DNA of 52,033 nt from an uncultured Lachnospiraceae bacterium (GTDB lineage: Bacteria > Bacillota > Clostridia > Lachnospirales > Lachnospiraceae), in assembly GCA_946558695.1 (NCBI GenBank), contig CAMNTQ010000022.1:1-52033 (forward strand). Reading direction: 5' to 3'. The notes below the pieces were generated by a model that ran no database searches, was not told the DNA's origin, and saw only the letters and a list, made by a program, of their open reading frames with translations. Below, piece after piece: positions 26,388-35,752 of this stretch. Every line of letters starts with the position of its first letter. Positions within the stretch are counted from its first letter, which is position 1. The position numbers were made by a program, and so were the translations under genes.

Positions 26388-27340
26388 TATCCTAAATATA
26401 CGATCTCATCTTTCGGTTTTGCTACCGGCACCATCTGTATCAGGTAAAGCACCGGCTGTTTGCTTCCATAGGACGCTACTGCCTCATATCCGAATTTTGC
26501 TTTGATGCGCACCCACTGATGTTTTGGAATGTCCTGTTTCCCCGGCAGACGGCATGGGTATCCATAGAAACGGATATCATCCGCGCAGCAAGTCATAATC
26601 TTTCTCACAGGTACAAACATATCCTCTGCCATCCCCTTAGGGCGAAATGCCTGCGCGGTAAATTCGATCTCTTTATGGAGATAAAGTTCAGGATGGTCGT
26701 ATGCATCCACATACCAAATGCCGAAATCCTCATCCTCAATCACAATCTTGTCCGCCTTAACATCATAAGGCAAGTCCTCCTCTGACGGCTGTATGATCTT
26801 CCCCTCAAGATCTTCGAAGATGAGCTGCGCCATTGGATTTTGAACCTTCAGCGCTCTTCGGAATCCGGAACGGTCTGCCTGCGGCGCACACCGATTCACT
26901 ACGATCAATTCGGATTCTGTCAATTGTTCCATAAGCATATTGCGCATATTTGTGAGATATATGTCTAACGTCGTCCCGTCCACCGTTGAATATACTCCCT
27001 GAAGCTCCCAGTTTCTCGGGTATTTGACAGAAAGCAGATCTGTAAGTTTCCACATACCATTATATTCGATCACAATCTGTGTCGGATGATAATTTTTTTC
27101 ACAGTTTTTAAAAAACACAGAGTTCAGCTGTTCTGGTTCTTCTATCTTTAGAAGGAACATATCTTTTTCATCCAGATATTCTTTCCCGTATTCTTCCTCA
27201 CCCTCCTCGCAGCAAATTAAAAGCGTAAGGCCCGGCTCAATCCATTCCTGCTCCATAAGCGTCTCTTTTATAAGGGTTGTTTTTCCGCTGTCTAAAAATC
27301 CGGTTACTACAAAAACCGGTATCGGCGCCTGTCCAAACAT
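26387..27340 (-). CDS. CobW/G3E-type P-loop GTPase, lacks the CxCC motif
   Basis: 317 residues from the ATG at 27340, which has GGAGG eight bases upstream. FVVTGFLDSGKTTLIK is the P-loop. The G3E family metal motif CxCC, clear in the neighbour, is not seen here; a LLICCEEGEEEYG stretch stands in its region. IVVNRCA may be the base-specificity motif in degenerate form (NKxD in other families). The C-terminal half is unlike the standard CobW_C domain. It starts 18 bases after the second G3E gene, so the pair may act together in metal delivery. Confidence 0.75.
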   Translation of the reverse strand: MFGQAPIPVFVVTGFLDSGKTTLIKETLMEQEWIEPGLTLLICCEEGEEEYGKEYLDEKDMFLLKIEEPEQLNSVFFKNCEKNYHPTQIVIEYNGMWKLTDLLSVKYPRNWELQGVYSTVDGTTLDIYLTNMRNMLMEQLTESELIVVNRCAPQADRSGFRRALKVQNPMAQLIFEDLEGKIIQPSEEDLPYDVKADKIVIEDEDFGIWYVDAYDHPELYLHKEIEFTAQAFRPKGMAEDMFVPVRKIMTCCADDIRFYGYPCRLPGKQDIPKHQWVRIKAKFGYEAVASYGSKQPVLYLIQMVPVAKPKDEIVYLG

Positions 27341-27358
27341 CGCAATAACCTCCAAATC

Positions 27359-28456
27359 TTAAACATGGAATAATTTTAAAAGCTCTTCTTCCTTCAGGTC
27401 TGTTCCGATTACGCAGACACGTCCTGTATAGTCTGCTTGTCCGTCTCTCACTTCGTATTCCTCCGGAACCAGATCAAACTGTTTCCAGCTTCCGTCTGCC
27501 ATCGGCACAATACCCTTGGAACGTAAAATCGTGCCGTAAGCCTCTGTTTCCGACAGCGCTTTTACAAGATAATCCAGTTCCTCCTCTGTATATTTATGGG
27601 CAGTCTCCTTTCCCCAGCTTGTAAATATCTCATCTGCATGGTGATGGTGTCCATGATGCCCATGAGCGCAGCATTCTTCCTGCCCATGGTGATGCTCATG
27701 ACAATGATCCTCTTCATGATGCTCATGTCCGCAGCATTCTTCCTGCCCATGGTGATGCTCATGACAATGATCTTCTTCATGATGCTCATGTCCGCAGCAT
27801 TCTTCCTGTCCATGGTGATGGTGGCGCTCATGATGATGCTCTAACAAATCTTCCAGCTCTGATCCATGCTCCAGCGCCCGCACAATTGCTTCTTTTCCAA
27901 GCTGCTCCCACGGTGTCGAGATGATCGCCGCCTTATCATTCTCCTCACGGAGCATATGCACGCAATCCTCTACCTTTTCATCATTCATCATCTGCGTACG
28001 GCTGATAACGATCACAGAAGCATGTTCTACCTGATCCTTAAAAAATTCGCCAAAGTTTTTCATGTACATCTTTGCCTTTTTCCCGTCAACTACTGTGATT
28101 CTTCCGGTAATCTCAATATCCGCATCTTCTTTTACATCTTCCACCGCTTTCGCCACATCGGAGAGCTTGCCGACTCCGGAAGGCTCGATAATAACGCGGT
28201 CCGGCTGATACTCTTCGATTACTTTTTTCAGCGCCTTGCTGAAATCTCCCACAAGCGTACAGCAAATACATCCAGAATTCATCTCCGTGATCTCAATTCC
28301 TGCATCCTTTAAAAAACCGCCGTCGATGCCAATCTCGCCGAACTCATTTTCAATCAGTACCAGCTTCTCGCCGGTAAACACCTGATCTATCAACTGTTTG
28401 ATAAATGTTGTCTTTCCGGCGCCTAAAAATCCTGAGATAATATCTACTTTTGTCAT
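27359..28456 (-). CDS. CobW/G3E GTPase with His/Cys-rich metal-binding repeats
   Basis: 365 residues. P-loop GFLGAGKTTFIK (9-20), metal motif SGCICCTL (CxCC, at about 61-68), and CobW_C domain at the end. Between them (about 205-275) lies a His/Cys-rich array: GHEHHEEDHCHE units alternate with HHHGQEECC units. Such arrays in COG0523 proteins bind zinc, nickel or cobalt. The likely role is metal storage or insertion; the metal cannot be read. No Zur site was identified upstream. Confidence 0.88.
   Translation of the reverse strand: MTKVDIISGFLGAGKTTFIKQLIDQVFTGEKLVLIENEFGEIGIDGGFLKDAGIEITEMNSGCICCTLVGDFSKALKKVIEEYQPDRVIIEPSGVGKLSDVAKAVEDVKEDADIEITGRITVVDGKKAKMYMKNFGEFFKDQVEHASVIVISRTQMMNDEKVEDCVHMLREENDKAAIISTPWEQLGKEAIVRALEHGSELEDLLEHHHERHHHHGQEECCGHEHHEEDHCHEHHHGQEECCGHEHHEEDHCHEHHHGQEECCAHGHHGHHHHADEIFTSWGKETAHKYTEEELDYLVKALSETEAYGTILRSKGIVPMADGSWKQFDLVPEEYEVRDGQADYTGRVCVIGTDLKEEELLKLFHV
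27668..27815. repeat. 63-bp tandem repeat inside the CobW gene
   Basis: About 2.4 copies starting at 27668, 27731 and 27794, period exactly 63 bases (21 codons). The first two full copies differ at one base. The repeat keeps the reading frame, so copy changes would alter the number of His/Cys metal sites. Confidence 0.92.
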
Positions 28457-28611
28457 TTACGACACCTCATTTCTATCTAAAATAATTTGCCATCTTATGT
28501 ATTCCGAGATTTATATTATCACAATCCTTTCCGGTTATCCAGTTTAAAATGTGCCATCTTCTCAAAGGTTCCAAAAAAGAACTCTCAAAAAAGACAGCAC
28601 ATTTTTTCATT

Positions 28612-30594
28612 TTACAATAATCCGCCGATAGACAAAAACAGCGGCGCAAATACCAACGATACGATCGTCATAAGCTTAATGAGTATATTGATCGCCGGAC
28701 CCGACGTATCTTTAAACGGATCGCCTACCGTATCGCCGACGACAGCTGCCCGGTGAGCTTCGCTTCCCTTTCCTCCGTGGTTTCCGTCTTCGATATATTT
28801 CTTGGCATTATCCCATGCACCCCCGGCATTAGACATAAAAATCGCCACCATAACTCCGGTCACAAGAGAACCTGCAAGAAGACCGCCAAGCGAGGCCGGT
28901 CCCAGCAATACTCCGACAACCAACGGCGCCGCCACCGCCATGATACCCGGTACAAGCATTTCTTTTAACGCTGCTGTCGTGGAGATTGCTACGCAGGATT
29001 TATAATCCGGTTTTCCCGTTCCTTCCAAGATACCGGGAATCGTCCTAAATTGTCTCCTTACTTCCTCAATCATCTGATATGCCGCTTTTGAAACCGAAGA
29101 CATCGTCATTGCAGAAAATAAAAACGGCAGCATTCCTCCCACAAACAGTCCTATAATTACACGGTAATCCAGAATATCAATCGTATCCAGCTTCACCGAT
29201 TCCGCATAGGTTACAAACAATGACAATGCCGTAAGCGCCGCAGAGCCGATGGCAAATCCTTTCCCCATAGCCGCAGTTGTATTTCCTACAGCGTCAAGCT
29301 TATCTGTGATACTGCGCACCTTCGAGTCAAGCCCCGACATCTCCGCAATGCCGCCCGCGTTATCTGCGATCGGCCCATAGGCATCTACCGCAACAGTAAT
29401 TGCCGTTGTCGAAAGCATCCCTACCGCCGCCAGTGCGATTCCATAAAGGCCGCAGAAATTATATGCCGCAAAAATCCCCACGCAGATCAAAAGAATCGGC
29501 GCCGCGGTAGACCGCATTCCCACTGCGATACCGCTTATGGTCGTTGTTGCCGCCCCCGTCTCTGACTGGGTTGCAATCTCTTTTACGGAATTGTAATCAC
29601 CGGAAGTATAGACCTCCGTTATGATTCCGATTAGAATTCCCACAATCAAACCAGCCACGATCGCGATTGCCGCATTGAAGTTACCGAAAAACATCTTGCT
29701 GAGTACAAATGAAGCAATCAACACCAGAACACTCGCCGCATAGGAACCTGTCTTAAGCGCTTTGTGAGGGTTGGATTTTTCATCCCCGCGCACGAAAAAT
29801 GTACCGAGAATAGACGCAATCAATCCAAGGCCGGCAATTACCAGAGGAAACGCTGCTCCCGCCGCTTCAAAATATACCAGCCCCAAAGTCAGCGCTGAAA
29901 TAAGCGCTCCAACATAAGACTCAAAAAGGTCTGCTCCCATTCCTGCCACATCGCCCACATTATCCCCAACATTGTCAGCAATAACCGCCGGATTGCGCGG
30001 ATCATCCTCCGGGATTCCCGCCTCTACCTTTCCAACAAGATCTGCGCCTACATCCGCCGCTTTCGTATAGATACCGCCTCCAACACGGGCAAACAGCGCG
30101 ATAGAAGAAGCCCCCAGACTAAATCCAAATAAAATATCCGCATTTCTTGTGAAAATGTAAATCGCGCTCACTCCAAGAACGCCCAGACCGGCTACGCACA
30201 TCCCCATAACTGCTCCGCCTGAAAATGCAATAGAAAGCGCTTTGTTCATACCGCTCTCCTTCGCCGCATTCGCCGTTCTCACATTAGCCTTCGTAGCAAC
30301 AGTCATACCAAAATATCCGGCCAGCGTAGAAAACAATGCGCCAACCACAAAACAGACAGCCGTAATCCAGTTCCCTATGCCAACTCCGATCAGCACAAAG
30401 AGAACTGCCACAAAAAAAATCAGAATCTTGTATTCTGCCGTCAAGAACGCTCTTGCACCTTCGCTGATCGAACCAGCGATCTCCTTCATCCTGTCTGTCC
30501 CCGCATCTTGCCTGCTAACCTTTGAAGCCAGCATCGCCGCAAACAAAAGTGTGATGATTCCGAATACCGGAACCAGATTCAATAACATATCCAT
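28612..30594 (-). CDS. hppA: Membrane ion-translocating pyrophosphatase
   Basis: Pumps Na+ and/or H+ using pyrophosphate. 660 residues from the ATG at 30594 (GGGAGG seven bases upstream), with about 16 membrane helices. DVGADLVGKVEAGIPEDDPR is the pyrophosphate site; a second acidic cluster is DNAGGIAEM and a third is GDTVGDPFKD. In GNTTAAMGKG the position after GNTT is Ala, the form seen in K+-dependent enzymes (Lys in K+-independent ones). Na+ versus H+ transport is not decided here. Confidence 0.95.
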   Translation of the reverse strand: MDMLLNLVPVFGIITLLFAAMLASKVSRQDAGTDRMKEIAGSISEGARAFLTAEYKILIFFVAVLFVLIGVGIGNWITAVCFVVGALFSTLAGYFGMTVATKANVRTANAAKESGMNKALSIAFSGGAVMGMCVAGLGVLGVSAIYIFTRNADILFGFSLGASSIALFARVGGGIYTKAADVGADLVGKVEAGIPEDDPRNPAVIADNVGDNVGDVAGMGADLFESYVGALISALTLGLVYFEAAGAAFPLVIAGLGLIASILGTFFVRGDEKSNPHKALKTGSYAASVLVLIASFVLSKMFFGNFNAAIAIVAGLIVGILIGIITEVYTSGDYNSVKEIATQSETGAATTTISGIAVGMRSTAAPILLICVGIFAAYNFCGLYGIALAAVGMLSTTAITVAVDAYGPIADNAGGIAEMSGLDSKVRSITDKLDAVGNTTAAMGKGFAIGSAALTALSLFVTYAESVKLDTIDILDYRVIIGLFVGGMLPFLFSAMTMSSVSKAAYQMIEEVRRQFRTIPGILEGTGKPDYKSCVAISTTAALKEMLVPGIMAVAAPLVVGVLLGPASLGGLLAGSLVTGVMVAIFMSNAGGAWDNAKKYIEDGNHGGKGSEAHRAAVVGDTVGDPFKDTSGPAINILIKLMTIVSLVFAPLFLSIGGLL

Positions 30595-30800
30595 ATACAA
30601 ACCTCCCATTCATTTTATAGTATATGTATGATTGTGATACTTATGGATTGCTTCGTTCTAAACGCAACCTTAATACAATATTATCACAAAAATTTGATTT
30701 GTATATATAATATTTCAGTTTTTTGAAGATTTTTATTCTTTGTACTTCATTTTTGGATATTGTTATTCATTTATCACTCTTGTTAAATTGATAACCTTTT

Positions 30801-31538
30801 TTAATAATCAATCCCCACCAGCACTAACCCTGCTGCCGGTGCTGTTACTCCTGCCGCCGTCCGTTTCTTTTCTTCCAATATCTCTTTCACCTTTTCCGGC
30901 GCATAAAAGCCCCGGCCCACCCGAATTAATGTCCCTGCAATGATCCGAACCATATGATAGAGAAATCCGTTTCCTGTAATTCTAAGCACAATATCCGGCC
31001 CATTCTGTATTATAGTGATACTATGCACAGTACGCACAGTGTCCGAAACATTCGTCCGAATATTACAAAAACTGACAAAATCATGTTCTCCCACAAGATA
31101 CTCCGCTCCCTTGCGCATCTTCTCTGTATCCATTGGAAATGAGACGAACGCGCTGTAATTTCTTTTCAAAGGGTTCGGCGCGGGAGCATTATAAATATGA
31201 TACTCATAAGTTTTCGTAATCTTATCCTGATATCTTGGATGCCAGTCAGGTAACGTTTCATCTGATCTGACAATCACAATATCCTTCGGCATTCGCTGAT
31301 TAAGTGCGTATGCCATCCGCTCCGGCGGGATGGAAGACGCTGTGTCGAATACAGCCACATTACCAAGGGCATGCACACCGGAATCCGTGCGGCTTGCGCC
31401 GATAATGTGAATATTCTCTCCGGTAAGCCTGCTGATTTCCCGGTTTAAGACCTCCTCAATCGTGATTCCATTCGGCTGAATCTGCCATCCGCAATAATTC
31501 GTACCGTCATAGGCAACGATAAGCCTCACCCTCCTCAT
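30801..31538 (-). CDS. truA: tRNA pseudouridine synthase A
   Basis: Makes pseudouridine at 38-40 in tRNA anticodon arms. 245 residues. GASRTDSGVHALG (48-60) holds the catalytic Asp52; FLYHMVRIIAGTL is the late signature. It follows ecfT by 13 bases, the usual ecfA-ecfA-ecfT-truA order in Firmicutes. Confidence 0.96.
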   Translation of the reverse strand: MRRVRLIVAYDGTNYCGWQIQPNGITIEEVLNREISRLTGENIHIIGASRTDSGVHALGNVAVFDTASSIPPERMAYALNQRMPKDIVIVRSDETLPDWHPRYQDKITKTYEYHIYNAPAPNPLKRNYSAFVSFPMDTEKMRKGAEYLVGEHDFVSFCNIRTNVSDTVRTVHSITIIQNGPDIVLRITGNGFLYHMVRIIAGTLIRVGRGFYAPEKVKEILEEKKRTAAGVTAPAAGLVLVGIDY

Positions 31539-31551
31539 GGAATCTCACCTC

Positions 31552-32376
31552 CTAAAATATCCACACCTGAAGCGGCGCAAATCTTCCGATGGCTACTACT
31601 GCAGCCGCATATACAACCATTGTCACATATGCCGCCCGGTCTCTGGTCTGGTATTTCAAAGGTTTCATCTTTGTTCTTCCCTCTCCGCCGCGGTAGCATC
31701 TCGCTTCCATCGCCATTGCAAGATCATATGCCCGCCGAAAGGCTGACACGAACAGCGGAACAAGAATCGGGATCATGGATTTCGCTCTCTGAATCATATT
31801 TCCGCTTTCAAAATCCGCCCCTCTTGCCTGCTGCGCCTTCATGATCTTATCCGTCTCTTCCAAAAGAATCGGGATAAACCGCAGTGCAATGGACATCATC
31901 ATAGCCACCTCATGAACAGGAACATGCACTTTATTGAGCGGATGTAAAAGCGCTTCTATACCGTCTGTCAATTCATTCGGTGTTGTTGTAAATGTCATTA
32001 AGGATGAGCCTATGATCAGATATATAAGCCTCACTGCCATATACACTGCATTGCGAAGCCCCACTGTTGTAATACTAAGCTTCCATATCCGCAAAAGCAC
32101 CTCTCCGTCCTTTTGCAGAAACAGGTTGAATACCACCGTGATCATAAGCAGCATGACAATCGGCTTTAACCCTTTCACAATATAACGAAAAGGCACCTTG
32201 GATGCCCTTATGATGCCAACAAGAAATACAGTAACAGCCAGATATCCTGCAATACTTTTAAAAAGGAACAGGGAGATCAGATAAAGGAGCGTGGAGACAA
32301 GCTTCACTCTCGGATCAAGACGATGCAGTATACTTTTTGCCGGGTAATATTGTCCTATTGTTATATCTCGAATCAT
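31552..32376 (-). CDS. ecfT: ECF transporter transmembrane subunit EcfT
   Basis: 274 residues, about five to six membrane helices. ARGADFESGN and a later AMEARCYRGGEGRT hold the two A-R-G/A-R-x coupling motifs that contact the ATPases. It overlaps the end of ecfA2 by four bases. As the shared module it would serve several vitamin or metal S subunits, none of which is in the window. Confidence 0.95.
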   Translation of the reverse strand: MIRDITIGQYYPAKSILHRLDPRVKLVSTLLYLISLFLFKSIAGYLAVTVFLVGIIRASKVPFRYIVKGLKPIVMLLMITVVFNLFLQKDGEVLLRIWKLSITTVGLRNAVYMAVRLIYLIIGSSLMTFTTTPNELTDGIEALLHPLNKVHVPVHEVAMMMSIALRFIPILLEETDKIMKAQQARGADFESGNMIQRAKSMIPILVPLFVSAFRRAYDLAMAMEARCYRGGEGRTKMKPLKYQTRDRAAYVTMVVYAAAVVAIGRFAPLQVWIF

Positions 32377-33281
32377 TTTTCCTTCTCCATCTGTCTGCTT
32401 TTTGACATCTTGTCATCTAATGCGTTCGGCATGCCGGCTTCCAGCGCTCTTATAATCTCATCCGCCGCCTCTTTGACAGTAGTAACATCTGTATCCGCGG
32501 GAATTCCCTGCTCTCTTAGTTCGTGCATGATATAAGTCACCTGCGGCGCCGCAAGCCCTGCCTGCTCCAGTTCCCTGTAATGCGCAAACACTTTTTTTGG
32601 TTCATCATTGTACATGATCTCTCCGTGATTCATCACGATAATCCTGCCCGCATACCTGGCAATATCCTCCATGCTGTGGGATACTAAAATCACCGTCATG
32701 CCCGTCTGTTTATGAAGATATGCAACCTGCTCTAAAATGTCGTCCCTTCCTTTCGGATCAAGTCCCGCCGTAGGTTCGTCTAAGACAAGCACCTTAGGAC
32801 GCATTGCAAGAACCCCGGCAATGGCTGCCCGCCGTTTCTGCCCGCCAGACAATTCAAAGGGCGATGCGTGATAATACTTTTCTTTGAGGCCCACAAGCTT
32901 CAATGCCTCCAGCGCACGCTTTTCACATTCCTCTCGGCTCAGTCCCTGATTCTTAGGGCCAAAGCATACATCCGCCATCACATCAATCTCAAATAACTGA
33001 TGCTCCGGATACTGAAATACCAGCCCAATCTCATTGCGGAGTTTTCTCATATTATAGCCTTGTCCGTATATATTTTCTTCATTATAAAACAACTTTCCGT
33101 CCGTCGCCTTTATCAGCCCGTTAAAATGCTGTATCAGCGTGGACTTTCCCGAACCGGTATGCCCGATGATTCCCACAAACTCTCCATGCGGGATCTCAAG
33201 GCAGATATCCTTGAGCGCATGTTTTTCATATGCAGTCTTAGGGCTGTATATATAGTTCAAATGTTCCAGTCTGATTGACAT
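32373..33281 (-). CDS. ecfA2: ECF transporter ATPase EcfA2
   Basis: 302 residues from the ATG at 33281 (GGGGAAGG upstream). Walker A GHTGSGKST (40-48), Q-loop VFQYPEHQLFEI, signature LSGGQKRR, Walker B VLVLDEPT. An open frame runs 39 codons further upstream into the end of ecfA1, but the ribosome site favours the inner start. Partner of EcfA1 in the heterodimeric ATPase. Confidence 0.94.
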   Translation of the reverse strand: MSIRLEHLNYIYSPKTAYEKHALKDICLEIPHGEFVGIIGHTGSGKSTLIQHFNGLIKATDGKLFYNEENIYGQGYNMRKLRNEIGLVFQYPEHQLFEIDVMADVCFGPKNQGLSREECEKRALEALKLVGLKEKYYHASPFELSGGQKRRAAIAGVLAMRPKVLVLDEPTAGLDPKGRDDILEQVAYLHKQTGMTVILVSHSMEDIARYAGRIIVMNHGEIMYNDEPKKVFAHYRELEQAGLAAPQVTYIMHELREQGIPADTDVTTVKEAADEIIRALEAGMPNALDDKMSKSRQMEKEK

Positions 33282-33300
33282 GATCCTTCCCCTATCTTTG

Positions 33301-34158
33301 TTACTTCTGCAAAATCTTCGTAATCTCTGACACCAGTTCTTCCTTCCGGAGTATCCCTTTTGGGATGTCCAGCCCCCGTTTTCTAAGCTCATCCGCAAGA
33401 ATGGTCACCTGCGGTACATCCAGCCGGTATTCCTTAAGCTTTTCCACCTCGCTGAAAATCTCTCTCGGCGTTCCCTCCATCACCACTTTCCCATGATCCA
33501 TCACATAGATTTTATCTGCATCTACAACCTCTTCCATATAATGAGTGATGAGGATGACTGTAACCTTCTTCTCTTCCCTGAGTTTCCTGACTGTCTTTAG
33601 GACTTCCTTTCTTCCCACGGGATCAAGCATGGCCGTAGGCTCATCCAGTACGATACACTTCGGCTCCATCGCGACTACTCCGGCAATCGCCACACGCTGC
33701 TTCTGCCCGCCGGACAATTTATTCGGCGAATGGTGTCTGTAAGAAAGCATACCGACAGCCTTCAAGCTGTCCTCAACCCGCTTCCAGATCTCATCGGTGG
33801 GCACGCCTAAATTTTCCGGCCCAAAGCCCACATCCTCTTCCACCACTGTTCCGATGATCTGATTGTCCGGATTCTGGAATACCATTCCCGCCGCCTGCCG
33901 GACATTCCAAAGCTCTTCCGGTTTCTTTGTATTGCGTCCGTCCACCCATACAGTTCCGTCTGTCGGGACCAGAATGGCATTCAGGTGTTTGGCAAGAGTC
34001 GATTTTCCGGAGCCGTTATGTCCCAGAACGGCAATAAACTGTCCTTCCTTTACATCAATATCCACTTCGTCAATGGCACGGGAAGCGCCGATAACATTGC
34101 CGTCTTCATCCCGTTTTTCATATTCAAATACTAATTTTTCTGTCTGAACCATATCCAT
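33301..34158 (-). CDS. ecfA1: ECF transporter ATPase EcfA1
   Basis: 285 residues. Walker A GHNGSGKST (46-54), Q-loop FQNPDNQIIGTVVEEDVGFG, signature LSGGQKQR, Walker B CIVLDEPT. The GFGPENLG stretch is characteristic of EcfA1. It lies 19 bases upstream of ecfA2. No strong ribosome site stands directly before the ATG at 34158. Confidence 0.94.
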   Translation of the reverse strand: MDMVQTEKLVFEYEKRDEDGNVIGASRAIDEVDIDVKEGQFIAVLGHNGSGKSTLAKHLNAILVPTDGTVWVDGRNTKKPEELWNVRQAAGMVFQNPDNQIIGTVVEEDVGFGPENLGVPTDEIWKRVEDSLKAVGMLSYRHHSPNKLSGGQKQRVAIAGVVAMEPKCIVLDEPTAMLDPVGRKEVLKTVRKLREEKKVTVILITHYMEEVVDADKIYVMDHGKVVMEGTPREIFSEVEKLKEYRLDVPQVTILADELRKRGLDIPKGILRKEELVSEITKILQK

Positions 34159-34226
34159 CTCGGATTCATGCCTCCGTTCACTCGTTCGTTTACTCTGCCA
34201 ATGTATCCATCTCCATGAAGCGGTCT

Positions 34227-34745
34227 TTACGCTTTCTCAGGTTCTGCATATTCTATACCCTTTGTATCTACGCTGACCTTTTTCATCTTCTGCTTGTCTA
34301 ATGGCCTGTCATTATAGTCCGTATCTGTCTTTGCAATTTTATCTACTATATCCATCCCCTGAGTGATCTGTCCAAACGCTGCGTAACCGCCGTCCAGATG
34401 ATCCGCATCCTTATGCATGATAAAGAACTGGGAACCGGCGGAGTCCGGATCCATGGCTCTTGCCATAGAAAGCACTCCCGCGGTATGCTTCAGATTGTTC
34501 GTAAAGCCATTCTGATTAAATTCACCCTTGATATTGTATCCCGGGCCGCCCATGCCCGTTCCGTCCGGACAGCCGCCCTGAATCATGAATCCTCTGATCA
34601 CACGGTGGAAAGTCAGACCGTCATAATAACCTTTCTGTACCAATGAAATAAAATTATTCACCGTATTCGGCGCGATCTCCGGATACAGCTCTGCTTTCAT
34701 AATATCGCCATTTTCCATCTCAAATGTAACAACTGGATTTTCCAT
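34227..34745 (-). CDS. Cyclophilin-type peptidyl-prolyl isomerase
   Basis: 172 residues, cytoplasmic (no signal peptide). FHRVIRGFMIQGG holds the catalytic Arg, and SMARAMDPDSAGSQFFI is the second signature with the conserved Gln-Phe-Phe. Folding catalyst with general substrates. The gap to ecfA1 is 68 bases, so it may be read with the ecf genes. Confidence 0.95.
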   Translation of the reverse strand: MENPVVTFEMENGDIMKAELYPEIAPNTVNNFISLVQKGYYDGLTFHRVIRGFMIQGGCPDGTGMGGPGYNIKGEFNQNGFTNNLKHTAGVLSMARAMDPDSAGSQFFIMHKDADHLDGGYAAFGQITQGMDIVDKIAKTDTDYNDRPLDKQKMKKVSVDTKGIEYAEPEKA

Positions 34746-34917
34746 TTATTCATACCTCGCTTTTTTATAATATCCGGGACAAGTTCATCTTTTGTCCCTC
34801 ATTTGATTTACAAACTGTTTTTTATTGTAGCCGAAAACACACATTTCGTAAAGCATAATACAATCTTTTTACTCTCTTTTTATTAAGAAATACAACAAAC
34901 ATACCTACAGAAGCCTG

Positions 34918-35529
34918 TCACAGTGTCAGCTTGACCAATCCGCCTTTCTCAGCAAATCCCGTTTCCCACATTTCTTTTAAGGAAAATACAGCCGCTTCCC
35001 CATAGGTCGCCGTCTTAATCCTGAGATCGCTGCCCGCCTGCTCATATCCTACGATCAGAAACCAGTGCCAGATATAATCCTTGAACTGCGCTCTGTCTTT
35101 ATGATGTAAAAGCAGGACCGGAATCGGCATATTCTTATCGATCTGACTTTTTACAAAACTTTCCGCTTCCTTTACCGTATGCTCCCCTGAAAACTCCTCC
35201 ATTGCGATCTGTCCTGCTGCACCGATATCCTCAAGATATCTCTGAAAACCGCTTATAAACCATGCAAGCTTTTTCACTCCGCCTACTCTTGGCTTGATGT
35301 ATGGCTTCATAATCTGGCTGAATTTTTTATAATCCTCCTTGTTCAGATGGTCTGTATCAAAAGGATACAGCCTCTTAGCTCCCATACGCTTTGCCAGATA
35401 AATACAGCAATCACAAGCTGCCGCCGCCGCACAGCCGCCGATATTCATAACTACATTGGTGAACCAGTCCTGATTACCTCCGAATGCTCCGTCAATCTCA
35501 AAATATCTAAGTTCCTTTTTATGATCCAA
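34918..35529 (-). CDS. Conserved protein with cysteine-peptidase-like residue layout
   Basis: 203 residues, no membrane segment or signal. I do not know a named family. The arrangement GGNQDWF, then GGCAAAAACD about 15 residues later, then IWHWFLIVGY near residue 155 recalls papain/C39-like folds: oxyanion Gln, nucleophile Cys at the start of a helix, and a His on a strand. Whether the acid or Asn partner exists is unclear. Alone between the cyclophilin and proC. Confidence 0.5.
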   Translation of the reverse strand: MDHKKELRYFEIDGAFGGNQDWFTNVVMNIGGCAAAAACDCCIYLAKRMGAKRLYPFDTDHLNKEDYKKFSQIMKPYIKPRVGGVKKLAWFISGFQRYLEDIGAAGQIAMEEFSGEHTVKEAESFVKSQIDKNMPIPVLLLHHKDRAQFKDYIWHWFLIVGYEQAGSDLRIKTATYGEAAVFSLKEMWETGFAEKGGLVKLTL

Positions 35530-35658
35530 TAATCTGCCTCCCGCCTTATTTTAATCGCTGTTTCCCATAGGATTGATTATAAACGATACAATATTAAAAT
35601 GCACTATTTTTCAGAAAAGAAACATACGAAAGGAACATAAAGAATAAAACATTGAAAT

Positions 35659-35697
35659 AAGACCTTGAAGGAAAATATCTTTTCGCCGCAAGGTCTT
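35659..35697 (-). terminator. Terminator after proC
   Basis: 9-bp stem AAGACCTTG with CAAGGTCTT around a 21-base loop; on the minus strand ATTTCAATGTTTTATT follows. The 222-base gap 35530-35752 holds nothing else I can support. Confidence 0.6.
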
Positions 35698-35752
35698 TAC
35701 TATCCCACCAATGATTCACTTATGCCCCGATTGAATACCAGTGTTCCAAATA

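Noticed and set aside
27668-27815. CRISPR array
   Set aside because: The repeats are contiguous, without unique spacers, and encode an in-frame His/Cys segment of the CobW protein.
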